Shown: one piece after another, positions 24,718-31,524 of the stretch
Numbering within the stretch: the stretch's first letter is position 1
Layout of the letters: every line of letters begins with the position of its first letter
DNA from: Treponema sp.
GTDB lineage: Bacteria; Spirochaetota; Spirochaetia; Treponematales; Breznakiellaceae
NCBI GenBank assembly: GCA_031254315.1
Contig: JAIRUQ010000066.1
Location: forward strand, 1-33,861
DNA: 33,861 nucleotides
Reading direction: 5' to 3'
The notes under the pieces: generated by a model
The model's database searches: none
Seen by the model: the letters and a program-made list of their open reading frames with translations, nothing else
Told to the model about the DNA's origin: nothing
Position numbers and translations under genes: made by a program

Positions 24718-26262
24718 ATGAAGAAGATTTTTGTCTTTATTTCGATTTATTTTCTTGCCGCCAGCCTTGTTTTTTCACAAAATGCGGAAAGTCCTGTTCC
24801 TCAGATGGACGAATCTGTTAGAACCCTTGCAAGGGGAATACACGCCAAGCTCGTAGAAAAGAGAGCCGAGAAATTTATTGTAGGTCAGTTTGTGCTTCAG
24901 GGTGGTTCGTCTACTTTTACTTCATACTGGGTTAATCAATTGATTTTAGAAATCTCAACTATACAGGGAAGAAATTACACAGTCCTTTCCCCCGGTAGCT
25001 CTGATGCGGATTGGACAATTACCGGGGAAATTCTTGTAGTAGCGGACATTGTCAGGGTGTATTCGCGTTTAGTTCGTACATCGGATCGATCTATCGAAAC
25101 AAGTTTCTTCTCAGATTTCCAGCGCAATGAGCATATTAATTTGATAATTGCCTCAGGCGGCGGCGGTCAGGGCGGCGGTTCAGGCTCCGGTTCTGACCCG
25201 TATGAACCGGACAGTTGGGAGAGTCCTGTAACTTATACAATCGGTACAAGCCAACAGAACGCTGTCGCAATGAACCGCGCTATTACGGAAGGTGACGAAG
25301 ATTTTTTTCTCCTTGTCCCTGATAGGGACGGGCGGCTTACAGTTGAAACAACAGGCAGTATTGACACTTATATGTACTTATATGAACTCGAAAGCGGTGA
25401 TGCATTAGGCGAAAATGATGATGGAGGGCAAGGAACAAATGCCCGTATTAATCATAGCGTAACCGCGGGGACACAGTACCTTGCTGTAGTACGTGGATAT
25501 AGCAACTCTACCAGCGGACCGTATGCTTTTCGCGCTTATATTGTTGTCCGTGAAGGGGCAAGCAGTTGGGCAAATCCTATTTCCTACGAAATAGGAAGCG
25601 GAGACAGTATCACAACGGTAAATCGCAGGATTGACGCTGGCGATGAAGATTATTTTCTCCTTGTTCCTGACAGAGACGGACGTATTACGATAGAGACTAC
25701 CGGCAGAATAGATACTTACATGGAATTATACAACGCAAACGATAGGGATGATTTACTTGACGAAGATGATGACAGCGGTCAAAGCAACAACGCTTTAATA
25801 AGGTACACCGTCCGCGCCGGAAACCGCTATATTGTAGTGGTTCGCGGTTACAGCGAAAGAGTTTCAGGGAGTTTTGGCTTTAAGGCTTCTTACTCCAGCG
25901 CGGGTTCGCTTTCAGGAGATGAATTTGAGCCTAACGACGAACCTTCCAACGCGGGAGCAATTGAAATCGGAACCACATATCAGCTTACTTTCCATTCGGG
26001 AGATGATGTTGACTGGTTTGTCTTTAATGTAACCAGAGCGGGACGTTATATTATCAATGCAAGAGGTGCTAATAGTAACCGCTTAGATACATATATTGAG
26101 TTATATGATTCTAACCTTAATTTAATTGCCGAAGACGATGACGGCGGAGACAGCTTAAGTTCCCGTCTTTCACAAAACCTTACCGCCGGAAGATACTATA
26201 TAAAAGTATGGTGTCTTGATGAAGAGCCGTCACAAGGTTATACGTTGAGCGTTACGCAGTAG
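24718..26262 (+). CDS. Secreted protein with three PPC-like beta-sandwich repeats
   Basis: 514 residues. Signal peptide MKKIFVFISIYFLAASLVFSQ. The N-terminal region (about 30-145, VRTLARGIHAKLVEKRAEKFIVGQFVLQGG...YTVLSPG) resembles FlgO/CsgG-like outer-membrane-associated domains often seen in treponemes. A Gly/Ser linker (about 148-162) follows, then three repeats (about 165-280, 281-395, 405-514). The repeats share EPD/EPND openings, GDEDFFLLVPDRDGR, TYMYLYE and YLAVVRGY signatures of the bacterial pre-peptidase C-terminal (PPC) fold; Asp clusters suggest calcium. Repeats 1 and 2 are close at DNA level too, implying intragenic duplication. PPC domains usually hang off secreted proteases; here no catalytic domain is present. 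A secreted peptidase gene lies about 0.6 kb away. Strong GGAGG ribosome site; terminator at 26264-26318. Confidence 0.82.
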   Translation: MKKIFVFISIYFLAASLVFSQNAESPVPQMDESVRTLARGIHAKLVEKRAEKFIVGQFVLQGGSSTFTSYWVNQLILEISTIQGRNYTVLSPGSSDADWTITGEILVVADIVRVYSRLVRTSDRSIETSFFSDFQRNEHINLIIASGGGGQGGGSGSGSDPYEPDSWESPVTYTIGTSQQNAVAMNRAITEGDEDFFLLVPDRDGRLTVETTGSIDTYMYLYELESGDALGENDDGGQGTNARINHSVTAGTQYLAVVRGYSNSTSGPYAFRAYIVVREGASSWANPISYEIGSGDSITTVNRRIDAGDEDYFLLVPDRDGRITIETTGRIDTYMELYNANDRDDLLDEDDDSGQSNNALIRYTVRAGNRYIVVVRGYSERVSGSFGFKASYSSAGSLSGDEFEPNDEPSNAGAIEIGTTYQLTFHSGDDVDWFVFNVTRAGRYIINARGANSNRLDTYIELYDSNLNLIAEDDDGGDSLSSRLSQNLTAGRYYIKVWCLDEEPSQGYTLSVTQ

Positions 26263-26263
26263 C

Positions 26264-26318
26264 AAAGAGGGTGCGGCATACGGCTGTGATTTTCGTAGCC
26301 TTGCCGCTTTTGCTCTTT
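26264..26318 (+). terminator. Intrinsic terminator after the PPC-repeat gene
   Basis: Nested stems AAAGAG/CTCTTT, GCGGC/GCCGC and GGCT/AGCC around a short loop, followed by TTTTA. It begins 2 bp after the stop codon. Confidence 0.65.
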
Positions 26319-26401
26319 TAATTCCGTACATATTTATCTCTGTTAGGCGAAGTACCACTGTCTATTATTTTGTTTTTCCGGTTTGGTTATAGGTAAAGTT
26401 A

Positions 26402-26632
26402 CTATTTCCCATATATTGTTGCCATTAAAAAAAGGAAAATAAGTATTGAGCCTACCGAAAGAAATAAATATCCGGGCAATCCATACTGAGAAAGGTATAA
26501 ATATTGTGTATTTAAATGAGGATTATTTTTGTCAAATTCATATATTATAGCACCGTATATAAATAGATTCAATTCTACAGCGCTTTTAACATTATTTTTT
26601 ATGCGCTGTAATAATTGTATAACTATGTGCAT
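26402..26632 (-). CDS. Possible small membrane protein (uncertain)
   Basis: 76-codon open frame overlapping the DUF3781 gene by 41 bp, in AT-rich DNA. The C-terminal half (GLPGYLFLSVGSILIFLFLMATIYGK) is a clear membrane segment, preceded by a soluble-looking stretch (YEFDKNNPHLNTQYLYLSQ). The ATG at 26632 has no ribosome site. A TTG inside (after SAVE) could be the real start, or the segment may be the tail of a decayed larger gene. No family was recognised. Confidence 0.35.
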   Translation of the reverse strand: MHIVIQLLQRIKNNVKSAVELNLFIYGAIIYEFDKNNPHLNTQYLYLSQYGLPGYLFLSVGSILIFLFLMATIYGK

Positions 26633-26825
26633 TTATAGTTATTATTGAACTTCCTATATCTACATACCAATTTTTTCCATTTCTAATAATGTCATTTGCG
26701 TTTTTAATTTTACTTTTGCACCATTCTACAATATCATTTGATTTCAATTCAAGATTTTTCTTTATCCGTATTATTCCTAATGTAGTTGTATGGATTTTAT
26801 CTAAATTTGCTGTTAGATCATTCAT
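26592..26825 (-). CDS. DUF3781 family protein
   Basis: 77 residues. The wording MNDLTANLDKIHTTTLGIIRIKKNLELKSNDIVEWCKSKI and the ending WYVDIGSSIITINAHSYTIITAHKK match, from memory, the small DUF3781 family found mostly in Firmicutes and other gut bacteria. Function unknown. The single Cys-containing EWCK segment and the terminal strand pattern are family-typical. No strong Shine-Dalgarno; TATAAA abuts the ATG. It sits alone in an AT-rich gap between larger genes, so horizontal arrival is plausible. Confidence 0.75.
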   Translation of the reverse strand: MNDLTANLDKIHTTTLGIIRIKKNLELKSNDIVEWCKSKIKNANDIIRNGKNWYVDIGSSIITINAHSYTIITAHKK

Positions 26826-26899
26826 TTTATAAGTTCTTAATAATTTCTTCGTAACAACTTTAAGTTGTATCTCGCGTAACTGCTATCTTTGCTCACTGC

Positions 26900-28288
26900 T
26901 CATTGATGCTCAACAGCTACAACTAAAGCGGCTACAACGCGGGGGTTATCCGGCGTTATTGAAAAGCCCGCCTGATTTTCAGTATATGTAAGCTCGGTCG
27001 CAAGGTTCTCTATAGCCGCTACAAGCCTCTTGTTAATGGAGCCAGATGCGGTTTCAAAACGGCGCATAATCCCCTGTATATCCAGAGCTTGTTTTGAATA
27101 AAGCGTTATCAGATATTCAGTGCCTGCCTGCGCGTTCAAAGTGAATGTCATATTTTCGCTTGGTAAAGTTATGACGCTTTCGGCGTAATTCATTAACGGC
27201 GAGATTCTTGGCTGTGGGAACAAAAGGACAGGAGAATAAACTCTGTTGTCGCCCGAAAGCTGTGAAACTAAAAATGTATAAACATACGCGCTTTCCCTCG
27301 CTCCCACAAAAAAGCGGTATTCGGTTCCGCTGTTGAGAGTTTCTGTGGTTCTGTAACCTTCAGGAGTAATTGTAAATTCCGTGTTCTGCCCTGCGGCTTC
27401 CATGCGTACAAAACCTTCAAACCTGATTGTGTCGCTGTAGTTGGCTATATTTTCAATTATTTCATAACCTTCAATAACAAAGTTTATAAATACCTGATAC
27501 GGAATCCAGATGTAGCCACCGTTACCCCATTTTCTGCCCCAACTGTTTAGCACTTCAAAAGCGCCGCCGTATCTGTTGTCATCGTAACCGACCACGCACA
27601 ACGCATGACCGTAATAATGACGATTTGGGTTTTCTCTTGGCTCCCATACATCTGTCGCGTCTGTAAATGAATCGGGGGTATTCATCCCGATAATGACAGG
27701 TTTTCCCTCAGTCAAACTTTTCTTTACTATTCTGGTAATAAAAGCAGGTTTCAATCTGTCTTCCCTTGAAAACAGAGTAACATAATCGCCGATAGGGTAA
27801 TATCTCAAATTCTTAAAATACGAAAGACCGATGGCTGTAAAACTTGTCGTCCTTTCAATGTCCAACATCCTTACTGTTCCTACATCCCTCATCATATCCA
27901 GAGCAGTGTAAATCTGCGTACCCATCATGCCGCGCGGATCATTGGGCATGACAGTCCGGTATACAAATGTGGGAGAAAAAGCGTTTTGGGTTGTTTCCGT
28001 CTGATTTACCCTGTTCAACGCGACAGACTCGGTAATTGTCCTTGCGGCATAAGACGCCGCCCAAGCTACACATGTACCGGTATTCGCCTGATCTCCGGGA
28101 AGAGGGGCGTATTGCCTCAGGGAGAACGAGCTTGGGAGCCCCTCATAAGAACGGGCTGTAAGTTCCGCCCTGCGCGGAAGGTTTTCGTACTGTTCATCAA
28201 AGATTGCGCCTCTGCCCTGACCAAAAACGCATGTAATTGTGAGAAAGAAAACAAAAAATGAAGAAATTACGATTTTTTTGATGAACAT
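26900..28288 (-). CDS. Secreted papain-family (C1) cysteine peptidase with DUF4384-like C-terminal domain
   Basis: 462 residues. Signal peptide MFIKKIVISSFFVFFLTITCVFG. The peptidase domain (about 50-280) has the complete catalytic set: oxyanion Gln67 and nucleophile Cys73 in GDQANTGTCVAWAAS, His228 in YYGHALCVVGYDD, and Asn248 in VLNSWGRKWGNGGYIWIPY. There is no long inhibitory prosegment between signal peptide and peptidase, so control of activity must differ from classical papain zymogens. The C-terminal part (about 300-400; AYVYTFLVSQ...SPVLLFPQ...VITLPSENMTFTLNAQAGTEYLITLYS) resembles DUF4384, a beta domain often attached to secreted enzymes. There is no Shine-Dalgarno; the promoter at 28295-28323 predicts a leaderless mRNA. 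It is transcribed divergently from secG. Confidence 0.88.
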   Translation of the reverse strand: MFIKKIVISSFFVFFLTITCVFGQGRGAIFDEQYENLPRRAELTARSYEGLPSSFSLRQYAPLPGDQANTGTCVAWAASYAARTITESVALNRVNQTETTQNAFSPTFVYRTVMPNDPRGMMGTQIYTALDMMRDVGTVRMLDIERTTSFTAIGLSYFKNLRYYPIGDYVTLFSREDRLKPAFITRIVKKSLTEGKPVIIGMNTPDSFTDATDVWEPRENPNRHYYGHALCVVGYDDNRYGGAFEVLNSWGRKWGNGGYIWIPYQVFINFVIEGYEIIENIANYSDTIRFEGFVRMEAAGQNTEFTITPEGYRTTETLNSGTEYRFFVGARESAYVYTFLVSQLSGDNRVYSPVLLFPQPRISPLMNYAESVITLPSENMTFTLNAQAGTEYLITLYSKQALDIQGIMRRFETASGSINKRLVAAIENLATELTYTENQAGFSITPDNPRVVAALVVAVEHQ

Positions 28289-28294
28289 ATTATA

Positions 28295-28323
28295 ATGATA
28301 CAGCTTTTTTAGAAATATATCAA
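28295..28323 (-). promoter_or_regulatory. Predicted promoter of the C1 peptidase gene, leaderless geometry
   Basis: Minus strand: TTGATA (28318-28323, 5/6), 17-bp spacer, TATCAT (28295-28300, 5/6), 6 nt to the ATG. A second TATAAT directly abuts the ATG (28289-28294) but has no role in this geometry. Confidence 0.6.
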
Positions 28324-28468
28324 GAAAACCTCAAAAAATTGAATTTATTAGAGGTTTCCAAATTAAGATAAAATAACCACATAGTTACGATATACATGCA
28401 TGAGCGCTTGCATAAATCTGCTATTTTTAGTAAACTACGATAAATAATGTAATTTGGAGCTTGGAAAT

Positions 28469-28870
28469 ATGGGAATTTTAGAGGTAGTTTTACTGGTTTT
28501 TTTCGTTATTGTCGCAATCCTGCTTGTATTGTTGGTTTTGATCCAGACTGACGATTCGGGCGGTCTTGGCGGTATCTTTGCCGGAGGCTCAAATACGGCT
28601 TTTGGTTCCCGCTCAGGCAATGTCCTTACCCGCGCGACAACTGTGCTTGGCGCGTTGTTTCTGGTTATCAGCTTTGGGCTTGCCCTGCTCAGCCGCACCC
28701 CCGGCGGAACCGGCGTTGAGGAAGAAGCAAGAATACTTTCAACCGAAGAAACCGGAAGAAACTGGGTAGAAGAAGAATTAAATCCAACCTCGAATGAGGA
28801 TAATGTTTTTAACCTTGATGGCTTTAATCTTGATGGTTTTAATCTCAATTTTGATGACGCGGCGGAATAG
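28469..28870 (+). CDS. secG: Protein translocase subunit SecG with acidic repeat tail
   Basis: 133 residues. SecG assists the SecYEG channel. Two membrane segments (MGILEVVLLVFFVIVAILLVLLVLIQ and TRATTVLGALFLVISFGLALLS) flank the conserved loop DDSGGLGGIFAGGSNTAFGSRSGN, which is the SecG signature. The frame extends to a TTG at 28454, but GGAG at 28456-28459 lies 9 nt before the ATG at 28469, which fixes the start. The C-terminus is longer than usual: an acidic tail of about 55 residues with a tandem FNLDG/FNLDG/FNLNF repeat (28808-28857). The PTS EIIA gene follows after 24 bp, so the two probably form an operon. Confidence 0.92.
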   Translation: MGILEVVLLVFFVIVAILLVLLVLIQTDDSGGLGGIFAGGSNTAFGSRSGNVLTRATTVLGALFLVISFGLALLSRTPGGTGVEEEARILSTEETGRNWVEEELNPTSNEDNVFNLDGFNLDGFNLNFDDAAE

Positions 28871-28894
28871 CAGTACCGCTAAAATCGGAGTTTT

Positions 28895-29377
28895 ATGATT
28901 CTGCAGGATATATTATTACCTGAATTCATCAAGGTTAATATAGAAGCAGAAGATAAAGACAATGCTTTTGAAGAATTGGTCTCCTATTATTGCAAGGCTG
29001 ATAAATCGAAATCCTACAATGAAATTCTTGACGCGATAGTTACCCGTGAAGCAAAAATGTCTACAGGCATTCACAGGGGAGTTGCCGTCCCCCACGGAAA
29101 AACTACCGCCGTAAAAAAACTGCGCGGCGTGCTTGGCATTTCCCAAAAAGGCGTACAGTACGATGCTCTGGACGGAGAACCCGTATACCTCCTTTTTATG
29201 ATTATCTCTCCTGTGGAAGATTCCGGTGATCATTTGCGCCTTTTAAAACACCTTTCCGCTCTTGTAGAAATTCCGCAATTTAAGACGGAACTGCAGGCGC
29301 AAAAAGACGCGCAGAGCGCGTTTAATGTTATTCAAAAATTTGAAGAAATGTTTTTTGCAGAAGACGTTGTGTTGTAA
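28895..29377 (+). CDS. PTS EIIA (nitrogen/fructose type) domain protein
   Basis: 160 residues forming a single EIIA type-2 domain (PtsN-like). The phosphorylatable histidine is His67 in GIHRGVAVPHGKT, and KLRGVLGISQKGVQYDALDGEPVYLLFMIISP plus HLRLLKHLSALV complete the family pattern. Such stand-alone proteins usually regulate potassium, nitrogen or carbon responses rather than transport a sugar; no permease component is nearby. The ATG follows CGGAG by a few nt and lies 24 bp after secG. The last 46 bp overlap, tail to tail, the 3' end of the DUF72 gene on the other strand. Confidence 0.9.
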   Translation: MILQDILLPEFIKVNIEAEDKDNAFEELVSYYCKADKSKSYNEILDAIVTREAKMSTGIHRGVAVPHGKTTAVKKLRGVLGISQKGVQYDALDGEPVYLLFMIISPVEDSGDHLRLLKHLSALVEIPQFKTELQAQKDAQSAFNVIQKFEEMFFAEDVVL

Positions 29378-30192
29378 AATTGTTCTATTAATATTCCACA
29401 CGGAGGCAATTCCTCATTCCTCAGCAAAAGTTCAATTTTTTTCGCATTTATAGTCGCTTGCGATTTCGCATGATTATTAAAAAACAATTGTACAATCAAA
29501 GTATGCTTTAATAGCTCATTTATAGGCTCTACAAATTCCTCTAATTCGCTGTCAGAATACATATAATCATATCTTGTAACATTATCCCCTTTATACCACA
29601 AAGCCGCATTACGCCCATGAAACCTTAAATACGCAATATCGCTTGTATGTACATAATCCAGTTTCATAAGGTTATCAAGTTTAGGATTATCAGAAATACA
29701 CCAGCCAACCCTACGATCACGAAGGGCATTATAAACTTGATCATTTTGCCATTTTGAATTTCTCATCTCAACAACAGCGGGTATACCTTCAATTTCCTTC
29801 AATAGACAATCAAGGTAAATCCTTTCCGTTTTATCATAATGAAAGCTCTCTGGAAATTGAAACAATACGCACAACAAAAGATTATCCTGTAGTAACGGCT
29901 CAAGAGCTTTACGAAAATCATAAATCAATTGCTGATAACGTGATTTATCCAAAGAATGAGTTAAATCTTGAAACGCCTTTACAGAAAACCTTATATTCCC
30001 CCCCGACCTTTTAATCATATTAGACATTTGTTGTGAAGTAGGCATACGGTAATAAGTGCCGTTTAATTCAAGAGAATTAAATTGAGTAGAATAGTATTCT
30101 AAAAATTTAGATTGGGGCAGATTATCTGGGTAAAAGCCGCCCTTCCAGTCTTTGTAGTCATAGCCACTTGTGCCGATGAGTAAATTGCCCAT
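29332..30192 (-). CDS. DUF72 family protein (YecE-like)
   Basis: 286 residues. The start GNLLIGTSGYDYKDWKGGFYPDNLPQSKFLEYYSTQFNSLELNGTYYRMPT is the unmistakable DUF72 opening. VVEMRNSKW and YLRFHGR..WYKGD are further family motifs of this TIM-barrel protein. The biochemical function is unknown. Codon usage looks more AT-rich than in the first 29 kb. The tail after about residue 265 is specific to this copy and is where the gene overlaps the EIIA gene convergently. No Shine-Dalgarno; a perfect TATAAT ends 5 nt before the ATG. Confidence 0.92.
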   Translation of the reverse strand: MGNLLIGTSGYDYKDWKGGFYPDNLPQSKFLEYYSTQFNSLELNGTYYRMPTSQQMSNMIKRSGGNIRFSVKAFQDLTHSLDKSRYQQLIYDFRKALEPLLQDNLLLCVLFQFPESFHYDKTERIYLDCLLKEIEGIPAVVEMRNSKWQNDQVYNALRDRRVGWCISDNPKLDNLMKLDYVHTSDIAYLRFHGRNAALWYKGDNVTRYDYMYSDSELEEFVEPINELLKHTLIVQLFFNNHAKSQATINAKKIELLLRNEELPPCGILIEQFYNTTSSAKNISSNF

Positions 30193-30197
30193 TCGGT

Positions 30198-30226
30198 ATT
30201 ATATATTAGTAGGAGGTAAAGAGCAA
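30198..30226 (-). promoter_or_regulatory. Predicted promoter of the DUF72 gene, leaderless geometry
   Basis: Minus strand: TTGCTC (30221-30226, weak), 17-bp spacer, TATAAT (30198-30203, perfect), 5 nt to the ATG. Confidence 0.5.
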
Positions 30227-30255
30227 TGTTCACCCTTTACTTTATTTATTACATT

Positions 30256-30810
30256 TTATTTAAAATAGTCTTCAGCTATTATTCCATAATATATAGTGTC
30301 ACCTATTCCTTGATTATTTTTATCGGCTTGTCTCATATATCCTTCATATTTCATTCCACATTTAACCATTACTTTCCCGGAATTTGGATTATTTGAATCA
30401 TGCCTTGATTCTATCCTGTTTACACCAACTTCCTCAAAGAAAAATTTTATCAGTCTATTTAATGCTTCTGAAACAAATCCTTTATTCCACCATTTTTTAC
30501 CAATACAATATCCAATATGAACCATTTTTATGTCGTCCAATTGTTTTACAACACCTATGCTTCCAATAGGTTCATTTAGTTCCTTTAATACTATTGCCCA
30601 ATCATAAAAATCATTCTTTTCATATTTTTGTATCCATTGTTCTATAAAATATTTTGAATCACTTATATCTTTATGGGATGTCCATGTCAAATATTTTGTA
30701 ACTTCGTCATCATAAGCCCAATTTTTGAACATATTTTCGGCATCCTCAATTATAAAACGCCTTAAAATAAGTCTTTTTGTATACAATTCTTTTGTTCCCA
30801 AATGTTCCAT
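30256..30810 (-). CDS. GNAT N-acetyltransferase, RimJ/RimL type
   Basis: 184 residues, predicted to transfer an acetyl group from acetyl-CoA to an amine. Family wording: TKRLILRRFIIEDAENMFKNWAYDDEVTKYLTW at the start, GSIGVV, the acetyl-CoA loop IGYCIGKKWWNKGFVSEALNRLIKFFFEE, and RIESRHDSNNPNSGKVMVKCGMKYEGYMR near the end. Substrate unknown; this branch includes ribosomal-protein and antibiotic acetylases. AGGAG (30817-30821) gives a normal leader, and a strong promoter lies upstream. AT-rich codon use like its neighbours. Confidence 0.9.
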   Translation of the reverse strand: MEHLGTKELYTKRLILRRFIIEDAENMFKNWAYDDEVTKYLTWTSHKDISDSKYFIEQWIQKYEKNDFYDWAIVLKELNEPIGSIGVVKQLDDIKMVHIGYCIGKKWWNKGFVSEALNRLIKFFFEEVGVNRIESRHDSNNPNSGKVMVKCGMKYEGYMRQADKNNQGIGDTIYYGIIAEDYFK

Positions 30811-30829
30811 AATAATCTCCTAATAATAC

Positions 30830-30857
30830 ATTATAACTTTTTATTCATTTTTGTCAA
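30830..30857 (-). promoter_or_regulatory. Strong sigma70 promoter of the GNAT gene
   Basis: Minus strand: TTGACA (30852-30857, perfect), 16-bp spacer, TATAAT (30830-30835, perfect). The leader is about 12 nt and holds AGGAG. Confidence 0.7.
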
Positions 30858-31157
30858 TATTTTGCCTTAATATTTTCCAAAATATTCAAAATTGTATTTC
30901 GCCTAACATACTATTAGTTAATTTCATTAAAACTCTCAAACCCACTATAAAACACTCTTACATTAAATCTCTCATAACCAAGAAATAATCTGTATACACT
31001 TCCGTGTTAAATCAAAAAAGAGAACAAGACGTATTGAACCAACGGTACATCGGCTAAAGATGGATGTCCTTTCAAGACATTTTCTTTGCTTTTTACGCCC
31101 TGCCCTCAAAAACACTCTTTTTAAATGTTACTTGCGCTTTACCTCCCAAAATAAAAT
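30858..31157. other. AT-rich stretch without a confident gene
   Basis: No credible complete gene on either strand. A short minus-strand frame at 31007-31105 encodes ...SKENVLKGHPSLADVPLVQ..., which reads like a protein fragment but has no start codon or ribosome site; it may be a repeat or relic. A short dyad ACATC...GATGT lies near 31047-31066. Confidence 0.35.
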
Positions 31158-31328
31158 TTAGTAAATAAAATCTGTGCTTCGGCAATGAGGACAACTATTA
31201 TGAGATATGCCTATCCTCATGAGACAGCGTTTGCATTTTTTTGTTTCTTCAGCTTCCTTTTCTGAAGAATTGTCAGGCTCTTCTTTTCGTGAAAGACCTG
31301 AAAAAAATGATTTGATGAGTTCCAACAT
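31158..31328 (-). CDS. 56-residue zinc-ribbon-like microprotein
   Basis: Short gene with a textbook ribosome site: AAAGGAG at 31334-31340 lies 5 nt before the ATG (CAT at 31326-31328), and it ends in TAA at 31158-31160. The protein begins with a short hydrophobic or amphipathic helix (MLELIKSFFSGLSR), then an acidic, Glu/Lys-rich linker (KEEPDNSSEKEAEETK). It finishes with two Cys pairs, CKRC (32-35) and CPHC (46-49), spaced like a single zinc ribbon. The pattern suggests a small metal-binding or protein-interaction module that may lie on the membrane. Two copies of an 18-bp box shared with the AraC and ABC promoters lie upstream (31449-31487). No named family was recognised. Confidence 0.75.
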   Translation of the reverse strand: MLELIKSFFSGLSRKEEPDNSSEKEAEETKKCKRCLMRIGISHNSCPHCRSTDFIY

Positions 31329-31448
31329 GATTTCTCCTTTTTTTAGACTACTGACATTGTGAAGCAGTTATTAACTTGTCAGAAGAAGATTACTTTTTTA
31401 TTTCTTCTTGATGTCTTTCAATATCTTAGAAAAAAATAAAAATTAATA

Positions 31449-31466
31449 ATGAACTTTTCTGATCAT
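31449..31466 (-). promoter_or_regulatory. 18-bp regulatory box, zinc-ribbon promoter copy 1
   Basis: Minus strand ATGATCAGAAAAGTTCAT. It is an imperfect dyad with 6-bp arms (ATGATC/GTTCAT) and lies 120 bp upstream of the zinc-ribbon ATG. Same orientation relative to its gene as the boxes at 32981 and 33051. Confidence 0.65.
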
Positions 31467-31469
31467 CTA

Positions 31470-31487
31470 ATGAACATTTTTGATCAT
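31470..31487 (-). promoter_or_regulatory. 18-bp regulatory box, zinc-ribbon promoter copy 2
   Basis: Minus strand ATGATCAAAAATGTTCAT, starting 21 bp (two helical turns) from copy 1. A degenerate third unit (about 14 of 18 positions) follows at 31490-31507. Confidence 0.65.
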
Positions 31488-31524
31488 TATTGAAGTTTTC
31501 TAATTATGGCGTAAATATTAATAT

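Noticed and set aside
26402-26632. Insertion-sequence remnant
   Set aside because: No transposase motif or terminal inverted repeats found around the AT-rich block.
28435-28848. 137-codon frame antisense to secG
   Set aside because: Starts in the complement of the FNLDG repeat (RLKPSRLKPSRLK) and has no ribosome site; the SecG signature is on the plus strand.
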